64,000 nucleotides of DNA from Leptodesmis sichuanensis A121 (GTDB taxonomy: Bacteria; Cyanobacteriota; Cyanobacteriia; Leptolyngbyales; Leptolyngbyaceae), in the NCBI RefSeq assembly GCF_021379005.1, contig NZ_CP075171.1:1612001-1676000 (forward strand). Reading direction: 5' to 3'. Of the stretch, positions 55,132 to 64,000 are shown piece by piece; the first letter of the stretch is position 1, and the number at the start of each line of letters is the position of its first letter. Under the pieces are notes generated by a model, which did not search any database, was not told the DNA's origin, and saw only the letters and a program-made list of their open reading frames with translations. A program made the position numbers and the translations under genes.

Positions 55132-55731
55132 TTAGAGTCCCGTTGCGAAAACCTGCCTGACCGTCAACTCCAGATCTGGGAACTCAATGGAGACGATCGC
55201 CGCATCCTGACTGAATAGTCCAACTTCTCTGTAAGCTTTACGGTCTAACGTCAGCACCAGCACCGTTTCAGCCACTGGAGCGATCAACCAGTATTCGGGA
55301 ACACCGATCGCCGCATATTGCGCTCGTTTATGGATATAGTCTCGATCTCGATTCGTCTTGCCAGGGCTGATAACTTCAACAATCAGTCGAGGCGGCGGCA
55401 TATCCAGAGTAACGGTTAGCCGTCGTTGGGTGAGTTCCAGGTGCTCTGGTCGCAGTACAACCAGATCTGGGTAACGGTTAGCCGCATCTTTGGGCTGCAG
55501 GACTGGAACCTGCACTTCGCAGGTATGGGTTTTGATGAGTCGCCGGGGAACAACATTTACGATCGCCAGGAGAAACTGTAGATTGTCAGCAATCCAATTA
55601 TTTAGCTCTGATTCTGGCGGCAATTGAACTAACGCTCCATCAATTAACTCATACCGTCCTTCCATTGGCGTTGCGTTGCTATAGGAAAGATATGCCTCAA
55701 AGGTTGTAAATTTTACCCCAGCCTGGGCCAT
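55132..55731 (-). CDS. Uma2 family (DUF820) nuclease-like protein
   Basis: 199 residues. GRYELIDGALVQLPPESELN at the start, PDLVVLRPEHLELT, then the core RLIVEVISPGKTNRDRDYIH with its acidic residues and the following KRAQYAAIGVPEYWLIAPVA. Same family as 45177-45743 but only distantly similar. Monocistronic between the glycosyltransferase and sbcC. Function unknown. Confidence 0.87.
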   Translation of the reverse strand: MAQAGVKFTTFEAYLSYSNATPMEGRYELIDGALVQLPPESELNNWIADNLQFLLAIVNVVPRRLIKTHTCEVQVPVLQPKDAANRYPDLVVLRPEHLELTQRRLTVTLDMPPPRLIVEVISPGKTNRDRDYIHKRAQYAAIGVPEYWLIAPVAETVLVLTLDRKAYREVGLFSQDAAIVSIEFPDLELTVRQVFATGL

Positions 55732-55913
55732 TGTCCTTACCTCACGGACGTTGTCCTGATTCTAACGGGTGAGCAGTTCAGCCGATCGCCATTTTCTAAA
55801 GGTGGCAGCAATAACTTCTGGGTCGGAGATGGGTTAACCATTGTTTGGAGCCGTTGTTTAGGTCAGTTTAAACTTTCAGCCTGGTTTCTTTAATCATATC
55901 GGACTCCCCATCT

Positions 55914-58900
55914 TTACATTACTAACTGCAACTGAGAGCCTGTGTCGGTTTTAAAGACTTCGATACGAGATTGGAAGGCTTCTTTGAAGTGGGGAACATG
56001 GGTGACAGCAAGAATGCAGGCAAAGTCGGGGGCGATCGCGTTAATGGCAGCAATCAGGCGATCGCAGCCTTCCGCATCCTGCGTACCAAAACCCTCATCT
56101 ACAATTAACAGTTGCAGAGCCGTACCAGAGCGTTGAGCCAGCAAGCGGGCCAGGGCTAATCGAATCGCAAAGTTAACTCGAAAAGCTTCCCCTCCAGAGT
56201 AGGTTTCGTAGGGACGAGTACCGTGGGCATCGGCAATGAGAATATCCAAAGTTTCGATGAGTTTCGAGTTTTGAGTTTTGAGTTTTGAGTTGGTGCGACT
56301 GCGTTGGGTGACAAATTGAATATGCAGTTGATTAGCACTTAAGCGACCTAAGATATGATTCGTTTCTGCTTCCAGTTGTGGTAGAACGTTTTCAATCATG
56401 AAGGCTTGGATGCCATTTTTACCAAAGGCTTGAGTGAGTTCTTGGTAGATGCGGTACTGCCGTTGTAGAGTTTGTAGTTGAGTACTGAGTGCTGAATGCT
56501 GAGTGCTGAGGATTTCTAGCTGTTGTTGCTTTTGTTGCAAGCGGCCACAGTCTGCGAGATGTTCATCCAATTCCAATCGACGTTGTTGTAGTTGTTGTTC
56601 TAGGAAATGAATTTGAGATTGGTGATTTGGAGTCTGTTCAAGATGCTGAATTAGGTTTTTAATCTGGTGCTGCAAGGTATGTAATTGCTCCTGCCGCTCC
56701 TGAAGAGTTTGCGTCAGATTGGTAATCCGCTGTTGTACCTGGGGAAAGGTTTGTTGCGCCTGATAGAGTTCTTGATAGCGCAACTGCCAGGGTTGGGCTT
56801 GCCGCAGAGCAGTCCGTAAGGCATTATGCTGTTCCAGGTTGTATCCCAGTTCTGCCAGTTGCTGATCAAGCTGGTTGAGTTGAGTAGCAGCACCATGAGT
56901 ATAGTGGCTGAGTTGGGTTTGGAGGGTAGCCAGTTGAGTTTGGAGATCGGGTTTCCGTTGGGCAATTTGCGTCTGTCGGCGCTGAGCTTGTTTAATTTCA
57001 GCCTGCTTAATTTCGGCCCAGCGCCAGCGATCGACTTCTCCTCTTGCCAGCGCCAGATCCTTATCGTCATAATTCAGTTGCTGCAGGCTCTGATTCAACC
57101 GCTGTAATTCTTCGTGTAAATCAGTGGCATAGGTGCCCGTTTGGAGTGCTTCCTGTAATGCTGTTGCTTCCAACGATAACTGTTGGATGGCCTGTTGTAC
57201 CTCCGTAGTCGCCTGAAGCTGTTGCTGAAGCTGACCCCGGCGTTCCACCATGACAGTGTACGGGTTCAATTGTTGATCCAGATGGCGGTATTCCTTGCGC
57301 AAAATCTGAATTTCCCGCTCCGATACTGCCAGTTGCTCGCGAATTACCCAGATCTGGTCAAGAATTTCCTGTCGTTTTTCCTGATGTTTGTTCAGTACCA
57401 AAGTCCAGTGGTGTTCATCCAGGGGACGATCGCACAGGGGACAGGGGGGGAAGGAGTGAGTTAAAAGTTTTAAGTTTTGCGTTTTGCGTTTTGCGTTTTG
57501 CGGGGTTGGTTCTGGTGAATCAGGTGCGTCCAATTTTGGATTTTGGATTTTGGATTTTGAATTTTGAACGGTGGCTGCGATCGTTTCTTGTTGGAGCAAT
57601 TGGATTTTTTGATCGACTTCGGAAAGTTGGATTTCGTGGGTACGCTGGTTTTCTTGCAGGCGCTCCATAAAGTTGCGGCGTTCCAGTCCTTTGTCACGCA
57701 CTTGCTGTTGATAGATGCGGAGTTGATCCAATTCAGCAATCCGATCGCTGATTTCCTGCACAGCCTGTTGTAGCTGAGGGTGACGTTTTTGTTGAATCTG
57801 TAACTGTTGGGTGGTTGCTTGCACTTCTTCTAACCGAGCCAGCAAACGAGTTTTGTGGCGATCGAGTTCGGTCTGGAGTTGCTGCTGTCGTTGCAATAAG
57901 GGGGAGGCTTGCAGATGCAGTTGCTCTAAATGGTTCAGATGAGCGCGAGCCTGTTGCAGTTTCTGCAAACCTTCTTCAACGGTGGAAGCTTTTCGCAGAG
58001 CGTGCTGAATTTCCTGCTCTTGTTGTTGTAAAGCCTCCAGTTGAGCTTCAACCTGTTGAATTTTGTTCTGCAGTTGCAACGTGATTTCGGTTTGTTGCTG
58101 GTGTGCCCGCTGCCGTTGGGTCTGCAACTGTTGATGCTGTTTGAACTGAGTGGCCAGGTGTTCTTCTTGAGCTTGCAGGGCCTGGAAGCGAGCGTATTCA
58201 GCCGCGATCGTGCTTTCCTGACTTAAGATCAAGCTCAATTCCTGGTGCTGATGGTGAGCCGCCGCTAATTCTTGCTGCAAACGGTGATAGTCCTGTTCCA
58301 GAATCTGCTGTTGTTGCTGGTGCCAGGTTAGTTGTTGATGCCAGGCTTGCCGCTGATGTTGCAGCGATCGCAGGGTCTGCAACTGTTCGGTATCTGCCGC
58401 TTGCTGCTGTTGCAACTGTTCCAGGACGGCGGCTAAGGTAGACTGCTCCTGGGCGATCGCATCCTGTTGTTGCAGTTGGTTCAGAATTCCCTGCAAATTA
58501 CTCTCTAATACCTCAATCTGGCCTTTCAACTGGCGTGCCCGGTCTTTGGCGCGATCGGCCAATTCATCATACTGATTCAGCTTCAGCAGGTCAGCCAGAA
58601 TCTGTTTCCGTTCCCCCGGTCGCTTCAACATAAACTCATCTGCCCGCCCCTGCCGCAGGTAGGCCGAGTTAATAAACGTCTCATAATCCAGCTTCACATG
58701 TTCCAGAATCAACTGTTGCGTGGCACGAACCCCTTTGGCTGTCAGAGAACGGAAGGAAAAATTATGAATTTTGAATTTTGAATTTTGAATTGTCCCCTGT
58801 CCTTCGTCCTTTGTCCTTTGTCCTTTGCCCTCTCCCAATGACGAATGACCAATGACCAATGACGCTTCCCCTTCTGCCTTGTTGTCTGCTTCCCTGGCAA

Positions 58901-59195
58901 TCTGAAAATCTAACGTCGTTCCCTGGCCCCGCTGGCGGCTGCGGATGATCCGATAGGTGTGCTGGTGGGTGCTGAAGACAAAATCTACCAGGGCTTCGGC
59001 TGCCCCTAAGTGGATCACATCATCTTCGGAGGAGGCGCGGCTTTCTCCCCAGATGGCCCAGGCGATCGCTTCCAGCAAAGAGGATTTGCCAGCTCCGTTC
59101 GCTCCGCAAATGCAAGCCGTATGCAGTCCCTGGAAGTTCAGGGTAGCCTCCCGGTAACTCAGGAAATTTTTCAGCGTCAATCGCAGAGGAATCAT
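55914..59195 (-). CDS. sbcC: SbcC/Rad50-type ATPase with in-frame repeat insertions
   Basis: Large subunit of the SbcCD nuclease that opens hairpins and processes DNA ends. 1093 residues from ATG 59195 (MIPLRLTLKNFLSYREATLN); an upstream in-frame ATG is unlikely. Walker A CGANGAGKSS (near 31-40), long Gln-rich coiled coils, zinc hook CPLC (near 586-589), then signature YSGGEAFRVNF and Walker B LQLLIVDEGFGTQDAEG. Four STRR-derived stretches interrupt it in frame: residues about 100-150, 541-580, 893-904 and 967-982. No sbcD is next to it in this window. Confidence 0.9.
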   Translation of the reverse strand: MIPLRLTLKNFLSYREATLNFQGLHTACICGANGAGKSSLLEAIAWAIWGESRASSEDDVIHLGAAEALVDFVFSTHQHTYRIIRSRQRGQGTTLDFQIAREADNKAEGEASLVIGHSSLGEGKGQRTKDEGQGTIQNSKFKIHNFSFRSLTAKGVRATQQLILEHVKLDYETFINSAYLRQGRADEFMLKRPGERKQILADLLKLNQYDELADRAKDRARQLKGQIEVLESNLQGILNQLQQQDAIAQEQSTLAAVLEQLQQQQAADTEQLQTLRSLQHQRQAWHQQLTWHQQQQQILEQDYHRLQQELAAAHHQHQELSLILSQESTIAAEYARFQALQAQEEHLATQFKQHQQLQTQRQRAHQQQTEITLQLQNKIQQVEAQLEALQQQEQEIQHALRKASTVEEGLQKLQQARAHLNHLEQLHLQASPLLQRQQQLQTELDRHKTRLLARLEEVQATTQQLQIQQKRHPQLQQAVQEISDRIAELDQLRIYQQQVRDKGLERRNFMERLQENQRTHEIQLSEVDQKIQLLQQETIAATVQNSKSKIQNPKLDAPDSPEPTPQNAKRKTQNLKLLTHSFPPCPLCDRPLDEHHWTLVLNKHQEKRQEILDQIWVIREQLAVSEREIQILRKEYRHLDQQLNPYTVMVERRGQLQQQLQATTEVQQAIQQLSLEATALQEALQTGTYATDLHEELQRLNQSLQQLNYDDKDLALARGEVDRWRWAEIKQAEIKQAQRRQTQIAQRKPDLQTQLATLQTQLSHYTHGAATQLNQLDQQLAELGYNLEQHNALRTALRQAQPWQLRYQELYQAQQTFPQVQQRITNLTQTLQERQEQLHTLQHQIKNLIQHLEQTPNHQSQIHFLEQQLQQRRLELDEHLADCGRLQQKQQQLEILSTQHSALSTQLQTLQRQYRIYQELTQAFGKNGIQAFMIENVLPQLEAETNHILGRLSANQLHIQFVTQRSRTNSKLKTQNSKLIETLDILIADAHGTRPYETYSGGEAFRVNFAIRLALARLLAQRSGTALQLLIVDEGFGTQDAEGCDRLIAAINAIAPDFACILAVTHVPHFKEAFQSRIEVFKTDTGSQLQLVM
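56250..56294 (-). repeat. STRR insertion in sbcC (site 4)
   Basis: Tandem GAGTTTT heptamers (GAGTTTCGAGTTTTGAGTTT and on) encode SRTNSKLKTQNSKLIE between strands of the C-terminal ATPase half. Frame kept. Confidence 0.75.
56484..56516 (-). repeat. STRR insertion in sbcC (site 3)
   Basis: Degenerate heptamer tandem TGAGTGC/TGAATGC (AGTACTGAGTGCTGAATGCT) encoding STQHSALSTQL within the descending coiled coil. Short and in frame. Confidence 0.7.
57458..57575 (-). repeat. STRR insertion in sbcC (site 2), next to the zinc hook
   Basis: Contains four GCGTTTT heptamers, then ATTTTGG heptamers. Encodes QNSKSKIQNPKLD...PQNAKRKTQNLK, about 40 residues, beginning just before the Cys of the zinc hook. 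Same sequence vocabulary as intergenic STRRs at 4868 and 60437. Confidence 0.8.
58765..58870 (-). repeat. STRR insertion in sbcC (site 1)
   Basis: Starts with four AATTTTG heptamers, then five GTCCTTT-type heptamers and ATGACCA repeats. Encodes VIGHSSLGEGKGQRTKDEGQ followed by GTIQNSKFKIHNFS, inserted between READ and SFRSLTAKGVRATQQ near residue 109-144. The largest insertion; frame kept. Confidence 0.82.
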
Positions 59196-59328
59196 CGGGT
59201 CATCACAAACGTATCTAACCAGTGGCCGGAGGTAGCGCCAGGTTGAAAGAAAAAACATTTGTGGTCTTTTCCTGCCAATGGCTTAATCCCAGATTAGCAG
59301 TACGATCGAACTTTAGTACAGCCGATCC

Positions 59329-60345
59329 TTACGGACAATCCCCCGAACTACACTGACGCTGACACAGAAGCAGGGCAAACCAGCCTTGAGGGTCAGTCCA
59401 GGTGCCCAAGGGGTGAAACGCCAGACTTTCCAGTTTGCTGGTCAGGGTCGGCAGATAGAATTTACGGGAAATTTCTGTCTGGATGGTTTCTCCAGCTACT
59501 AAAGAAACCTCATATTCCAATGCTTTAAGTTGCACAGTTTGAGCAGTAAGGCTACGCAGGTGCATCTCGATCTGGTGCTGTACAGGATTGTAGAAGGCCC
59601 AGTGAGCGAATTGATGCAAATCAAAATTGGCTTGAAACTGGCGATTCAAATGTTGCAGGATGTTCAGATTAAATTGAGCCGTCACTCCCTGAGCATCGTT
59701 ATAGGCTGCTTCAATGATGGGAATGGGTTTTTGCAGATCGACTCCCAGCAAAAAGAATTCTCCGGGTTGCAGGGCTTGCTGGATGCGAGTCAGGAAGCGA
59801 TCACAGGCCACTTCATCCAAATTGCCGATCGTACTGCCCAGAAAAATCAACATCCGGTTTTCGGATTCAGCAGGTGGCAGGTGGGCCAGGGCTTGTTCAT
59901 AGGTTCCCGCTAAACCACACAGTTTGAGTTTGGGATACTGCCCCAGGAGATCGAGAGCCGTGGCCTTTAAAATTCCAGCACTGACATCAATAGGACAATA
60001 TTGCAACTCATAGTCCAGTTCACTGTAGGCTTCCAGCAATAAGCGAGTTTTCCGGGAACTGCCACTGCCCAATTCCACCAGTTCGCAGGCCCCTGTGAGT
60101 TGGGCGATCGCCCCTGCATACTGCTCCAGAATTCCCTGCTCCGTGCGGGTAGGGTAATATTCCGGCAGGTCACAAATTTGCTCAAACAGGGCAGAGCCGC
60201 GATCGTCATAAAAATATCGACAGGGTAAAGTCTTTTGCGGCTGGCTGAGTCCCTCAATGACATCCAATCCCTCAGCCACCGTCACTTGAGGAGACTCCAG
60301 GGCAATCCAGCGGAGACGAGGGTGTTCACGATATTCAATTCTCAT
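59329..60345 (-). CDS. egtD: L-histidine N-alpha-methyltransferase EgtD-like
   Basis: Trimethylates histidine to hercynine, first step of ergothioneine synthesis. 338 residues: LPCRYFYDDRGSALFEQICD LPEYYPTRTE at the start, SAM-binding ELVELGSGSSRKTRLLLEAY, CPIDVSAG, FLGSTIGNLD, and QFNLNILQHLNRQFQANFDL, all hallmarks of EgtD/DUF2260. Ends CSSGDCP. No egtB (sulfoxide synthase) is adjacent in this window, so the pathway partner must lie elsewhere. Monocistronic or distal to msrB, 354 bp away on the same strand. Confidence 0.88.
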   Translation of the reverse strand: MRIEYREHPRLRWIALESPQVTVAEGLDVIEGLSQPQKTLPCRYFYDDRGSALFEQICDLPEYYPTRTEQGILEQYAGAIAQLTGACELVELGSGSSRKTRLLLEAYSELDYELQYCPIDVSAGILKATALDLLGQYPKLKLCGLAGTYEQALAHLPPAESENRMLIFLGSTIGNLDEVACDRFLTRIQQALQPGEFFLLGVDLQKPIPIIEAAYNDAQGVTAQFNLNILQHLNRQFQANFDLHQFAHWAFYNPVQHQIEMHLRSLTAQTVQLKALEYEVSLVAGETIQTEISRKFYLPTLTSKLESLAFHPLGTWTDPQGWFALLLCQRQCSSGDCP

Positions 60346-60699
60346 TCAGGGTTCTCCTTGCATGACTAAACAGCCCTATTCCAGACTTACCCTGGAAGGG
60401 GAAAAAATAAAACCTACCTTTGGATGAAGAAAAACTTTTAACCGATTTTGGATTTTGGATTGCTCTCAGCCTGAATCCAGAATCCTAAAAGTTTCTCTGG
60501 CTAACAGTATTAAATCGTCGGCCTAATCTTCTCTGAAATTTAAATTAGAAGAGGCTGAGAGAGGGAGAGGGGGAGGTTGGGGAAGATGGAGGAGATAGGA
60601 GAGAGGAATCGTTCTTTCTTCCTCATCTCCCCCATCTCCCTCATCTTCTTCCCCACTCATTCACTCATCCGCTATCCATCCCATCACCCCATCACCCCA
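60346..60699. other. spacer with tandem low-complexity repeats
   Basis: 354 bp without a gene. ATTTTGG heptamers at 60434-60460, purine-rich GAGAGGGAGAGGGGGAGG at 60556-60575, then pyrimidine-rich CATCTCCCCC tracts and three CCATCACC octamers at 60679-60704. The purine and pyrimidine tracts may fold back as an imperfect stem. Confidence 0.6.
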
Positions 60700-61122
60700 T
60701 CACTCCTTCACCTCTTCCTCCGGCTGAAACTCCAACGCCACCCCATTCATACAGTAACGCTGTCCAGTCGGCTTGGGGCCATCGGGAAAGACATGACCCA
60801 GGTGTCCGCCACAGCGACTGCAATGAACTTCTGTGCGAGTCATGAACAAAGATCGGTCAGTGGAGGTAGCTACGGCTCCCTCGATCGGCGCATAAAAACT
60901 GGGCCAACCTGTGCCACTGTTGAACTTAGTTTCCGACTTAAATAAAGGCTGACCGCACCCAGCACAGGTATAGATGCCTTCTTCATAGTTCTTGTCCAGA
61001 GGACTGGTGCCTGCCCGTTCAGTGCCATGTTTCCGTAAAACCTGGAACTGCTCTGGGGTCAGTGTTTCTCGCCACTCAGTTTCAGTCTTAGTGACTTCGT
61101 ATTGTTCTTGAGAATCCGCCAT
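60700..61122 (-). CDS. msrB: peptide methionine-(R)-S-oxide reductase MsrB
   Basis: Reduces the R epimer of methionine sulfoxide in proteins. 140 residues from ATG 61122 (AGAGGT 10 bp upstream); another ATG 21 bp earlier would add seven. Zinc pairs CAGC and CSRC, core SGTGWPSFYAPIEG, and the catalytic Cys in RYCMNGVALEF are all present. The Thr/Arg after the first core match typical MsrB; not a fusion with MsrA. Divergent from the glycosyltransferase. Confidence 0.95.
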   Translation of the reverse strand: MADSQEQYEVTKTETEWRETLTPEQFQVLRKHGTERAGTSPLDKNYEEGIYTCAGCGQPLFKSETKFNSGTGWPSFYAPIEGAVATSTDRSLFMTRTEVHCSRCGGHLGHVFPDGPKPTGQRYCMNGVALEFQPEEEVKE

Positions 61123-61227
61123 GAGTTCGTACCTCTGTAACAATCCTATTTACAATTATCTTAAATGCTGCAAAACAGGATATACACGCCAGTAGAGTCA
61201 CTTATTCCCCGACCAGCGGCGACCTCT

Positions 61228-62406
61228 ATGAAACGGATCTTGATCTTACATGCTTCCCTGGGTGCAGGACACTTGAATGCGGCCAAAGCATTAGCCGCCG
61301 CATTTCAACAGTTACCGGACGTGGAAGTGCAGATTGCAGACACGCTGGCCTATGCCAATTCGCTGTATCGGGGAGCAATTACCCAGGCTTACAAGCAACT
61401 CAGTGAAAAAATTCCGCTGCTCTACAAAGCGTTTTATGAAGGGAGCGATATTAGCGATTTGGACAAATCCCTGGATAGCAATCTAGTGTGGGCAAAGCTG
61501 GAACGTCCCTTCTTTAAGGAATTAGGCCAACTGGTGAGAACGTTTGACCCAGATGCGATCGTCTGTGTGCAACAAATTCCCAGTCGCTTGCTGCAATTGC
61601 TGGAACAGGAAGACCAGACATCCAAACCTCAATATGTGGTGGTGACGGATGTGATTGCCCACAGCACCTGGATTAACTATGGGGTAGCAGGCTATTTCCT
61701 ACCCAACAGTTTGAGCCGCAATTTACTGATTCAACGGGGCTTGAACCCGGATGTGCTACACGTTACCGGAATTCCCGTCAAGCTGGAGATTATGCAGCCC
61801 AAAACCAAGGAGGAAACCCGATCGCACCTCAACCTGCCTCACGATCGCCCAGTCATCTCGTTGTTTGGCGGGGGACTGAATCCTCGACGGGTGCGATCAA
61901 TGGTGATGGATTTGCTGGACAGCCCGATGCCAATGATGCTAGTGGTCGCGGCGGGTCGGAATGAAAAGTTGGAGGAAGCGCTAGAAGACTTGACGGCAGG
62001 GACTCACGTTAGACTACGGAAAGTCGGCACCATTGATTATGTGGATGATCTGGTGGTAGCCAGTGACTTGATTATTACGAAAGCGGGAGGACTGATCACC
62101 AGTGAAATTCTGGCTCGTGGTACGCCCATGATCATCGTCGATCCCATTCCTGGTCAGGAAGAACAAAATGCGGACGTGATTGCGGCAGCCGGGGCCGGGG
62201 TGCAACTTCGGTTATTAGAGATGGTTGGGCCTACGGTACAGTATCTGCTGCGGCATCCAGAACGGTTAGCGGAAATGAGTCAGGCGGGACTGGAGTTGGG
62301 CCATCCCCGTGCAGCGCTCACCATTGCTGAACACATTTTGCAAGATCTAGAATCGTCAGGCGTGCGATCGTCGAATCCATCCTCACCTGCCACTTTTGTT
62401 CAATAG
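61228..62406 (+). CDS. MGDG synthase/MurG-like GT28 glycosyltransferase
   Basis: 392 residues from ATG 61228 (MKRILILHASLGAGHLNAAK); ATG 61165 would add 21 uncharacteristic residues. N-terminal MGDG_synth domain with LGAGHLNAAKAL and YKAFYEGSD, then GT28 C-terminal half with LFGGGLNPRRVR, VASDLIITKAGGLITSEILA and IPGQEEQNADVI. It probably transfers a sugar from a UDP-sugar to a lipid; in cyanobacteria the classic route uses MgdA, so the substrate is not certain. Followed by the beta-glucosidase gene on the same strand after 20 bp. Confidence 0.8.
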   Translation: MKRILILHASLGAGHLNAAKALAAAFQQLPDVEVQIADTLAYANSLYRGAITQAYKQLSEKIPLLYKAFYEGSDISDLDKSLDSNLVWAKLERPFFKELGQLVRTFDPDAIVCVQQIPSRLLQLLEQEDQTSKPQYVVVTDVIAHSTWINYGVAGYFLPNSLSRNLLIQRGLNPDVLHVTGIPVKLEIMQPKTKEETRSHLNLPHDRPVISLFGGGLNPRRVRSMVMDLLDSPMPMMLVVAAGRNEKLEEALEDLTAGTHVRLRKVGTIDYVDDLVVASDLIITKAGGLITSEILARGTPMIIVDPIPGQEEQNADVIAAAGAGVQLRLLEMVGPTVQYLLRHPERLAEMSQAGLELGHPRAALTIAEHILQDLESSGVRSSNPSSPATFVQ

Positions 62407-62426
62407 TTTTGACAGCATAGTTTTAG

Positions 62427-64000
62427 ATGACAGTACTGCCCTCCATGCAGACGACTCCTAATTTCCCGATGCCAGACCCTGCCAATGAGCCGTTCCTTTG
62501 GGGAGTGGCAACTTCAGGCTACCAGAGCGAGGGCGGCTATAACGGCCCCGATCAACCCAAAAACAACTGGTGTTTAGCCGAACAGCATAGGACAGTGATG
62601 AAAACTGGGGCCGCCGTAGAATTTTGGACACGCTACCAGGAAGATTTTCAGCTTTGCCAGAATTTGGGCCTGAATGCCTTTCGCCTCAGTCTGGAGTGGG
62701 CACGCATTCAGCCATCCAGTCATACTGATCATGCTCCAGCTCCCCCCTACGATCGAGCCGTGCTGGATGCCTACAGCGATCGGATTGCCGCCTGTTATCA
62801 AGCCGGACTGGAACCCTTTGTCACGCTACACCACTTCACCCATCCCGCCTGGCTGGGCCTGGATGCCTGGTTAAAGCCCGAAACGATCGATTGTTTTGTG
62901 GATTATGTACAGGTCACAGTTACTCACATCAATCGTCGCCTCACTGATCATCACCAGCTTCCGCCCATCCGCTGGTATATCACCACCAACGAACCCAATA
63001 TCTTAGTTCCCAACACCTACCTGAATGGGATGTTTCCGGCAGGCTCACCACCGGGCCTGAAAATGATGCTGCTGGCCTATAACCATCTGCTGGCAGCCCA
63101 TGTGCGGGCCTACAATGCCATTCACGATATTTATGCCGCTAATGGTTGGACAACTCCCTATGTCTCCCTCAACACCTATTGCAGTGACCTGTACTGGTCA
63201 GAAAAAGTGCTGTGGGATTTGCTAACCGTCCGGCAGGAAAATATCAAGCCGGAAGAATTGCGGGATTATGCTTACGCCCGTGCCCATCGCTTTGAAACGG
63301 CACTGCAGAAAGTCGAGCTAAACTTCCGCCACAATTTACCCTATCGCTTTGGACAACTGGCCCGCTGGCTGAGTAATCGCTTAGGTCGTCGTAATTTTGA
63401 TGCGGCCCATTTGCATTTCTTCTTGCAGGTGCTAGAGGCCTCCCCGCGATCGCGCGTTTTCGATTTCCTGGCGATCGATTACTACGATCCCTTTATTGCC
63501 CATATTTTCCGTTTACCCTCGTTCTCCGACTTCGAGTTTGAAACCAAAGACTTTCGCGGTTGGTTAATGAGCGGCATTACCAGCAAATGGTGGGACTGGC
63601 GCTATTTGCCGGAAGGGTTACATTTCTTCTGCAAGTATTATTCGCAAGAATTCAGTCGAGCTACGGAGAGCGATCGTCTGTGCCCGATTCTGATTGCCGA
63701 AAATGGCATGGCCTTGCGCCGTAAACCGGATAACAGCATTGCCGTTCACCGTCCCGACGAAATTCATCGCAGTGAGTATCTGGAAGCCCATCTAGAACAG
63801 GTGCAGAAGCTCCGGCAAGAAGGCATTCCGCTCATGGGATACTTCCACTGGTCCCTCCACGATAACTATGAATGGGGTTCTTATACCCCCCGCTTTGGCC
63901 TCTACTCCATCGATTTCACTAAAGGCAGCGATCGCCTGGTAGAAGATCACCTGGGCGATCGGCCCGCAGAAACCTATGCTCGACTAATTCGGAACAAGAA
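62427..64000 (+). CDS. GH1 beta-glucosidase, 3' end outside the window
   Basis: At least 524 residues, open to the last base. Glycoside hydrolase family 1: LWGVATSGYQSEGGYNG at the start, FRLSLEWARIQP, acid/base Glu in TTNEPN (near residue 191), nucleophile Glu in IAENGM (near 426), and the aglycone loop HWSLHDNYEWGSYTPRFGLY. Length already exceeds the usual 450, so little is probably missing. ATG 62427 lies 20 bp after the glycosyltransferase stop, suggesting an operon. An internal ATG (residue 7) could also start it. Confidence 0.85.
   Translation, partial: MTVLPSMQTTPNFPMPDPANEPFLWGVATSGYQSEGGYNGPDQPKNNWCLAEQHRTVMKTGAAVEFWTRYQEDFQLCQNLGLNAFRLSLEWARIQPSSHTDHAPAPPYDRAVLDAYSDRIAACYQAGLEPFVTLHHFTHPAWLGLDAWLKPETIDCFVDYVQVTVTHINRRLTDHHQLPPIRWYITTNEPNILVPNTYLNGMFPAGSPPGLKMMLLAYNHLLAAHVRAYNAIHDIYAANGWTTPYVSLNTYCSDLYWSEKVLWDLLTVRQENIKPEELRDYAYARAHRFETALQKVELNFRHNLPYRFGQLARWLSNRLGRRNFDAAHLHFFLQVLEASPRSRVFDFLAIDYYDPFIAHIFRLPSFSDFEFETKDFRGWLMSGITSKWWDWRYLPEGLHFFCKYYSQEFSRATESDRLCPILIAENGMALRRKPDNSIAVHRPDEIHRSEYLEAHLEQVQKLRQEGIPLMGYFHWSLHDNYEWGSYTPRFGLYSIDFTKGSDRLVEDHLGDRPAETYARLIRNK

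Noticed and set aside
58765-58870. CRISPR-like regular repeats
   Set aside because: Seven-base tandem units without unique spacers; they are STRRs inside sbcC, not a CRISPR array. The same applies to 57458-57575 and 60679-60704.

Overview
The window is chromosomal DNA of a cyanobacterium. The evidence is dense GCGATCGC (HIP1) octamers, a three-repeat cyanobacterial Pho box, Psb27, a probable Psb34-type small photosystem II protein, GUN4 domains, an UPF0182 protein, an MGDG-synthase-like glycosyltransferase and many heptameric AT-rich short repeats (STRRs). A filamentous Leptolyngbya/Oscillatoriales-type host is a guess from style. No rRNA, tRNA or CRISPR array was found.

Layout. 1-4.9 kb: phosphate uptake cluster pstS-pstC-pstA-pstB behind a Pho box, then psb27. 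5-11.9 kb: adenosine-deaminase-like enzyme, a complete insertion sequence with 9-bp target duplication next to the purA promoter, purA (TTG start), rplY/ctc, a NAGPA-type lipoprotein and a DUF3616 protein. 12-13.8 kb: ISAzo13-type element read by a -1 frameshift, in GC-rich repeat debris. 13.8-35.9 kb: mostly ordinary chromosome: divergent two-component pair, P-type cation ATPase, UPF0182, ExoD, GapN, S41-like protease, polymer-forming membrane protein, truncated glycosidase-like gene, CHAD, SpoIID, altered nuclease-fold protein and NUDIX. A 73-bp palindromic repeat occurs twice in opposite orientation at 25.3 and 34.5 kb.

35.9-45.2 kb is an accessory island. It holds a VOC remnant; a REP-associated transposase split by a DUF559 endonuclease cassette with long inverted ends; two SEFIR-GUN4 fusion genes; a ParE/RelE toxin-antitoxin pair; IS630 nested in IS982; a DUF433-DUF5615 pair whose toxin-like gene is broken by a 211-bp MITE; and two copies of an HNH/TIR block, one cut by IS982. 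The two SEFIR genes and both TIR remnants share one promoter-leader module with an identical TATAAT. I consider this the most interesting part of the window: a possible tetrapyrrole-linked SEFIR/TIR immune module diversifying by duplication.

45-64 kb: Uma2 nuclease-like proteins, two small unknown operons, a methyltransferase, a FecR-CHASE2 hybrid kinase pair, a GT39-type membrane glycosyltransferase, sbcC carrying several in-frame STRR insertions, egtD, msrB, the MGDG-synthase-like gene and the 5' part of a GH1 beta-glucosidase that runs off the window.

Functionally, the pst cluster imports phosphate; Psb27 and the Psb34-like protein serve photosystem II; GapN, MsrB, EgtD and the P-type ATPase are redox and ion homeostasis genes; the island is defence and mobile DNA. 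All family names are by recognition of motifs; no database search was run.
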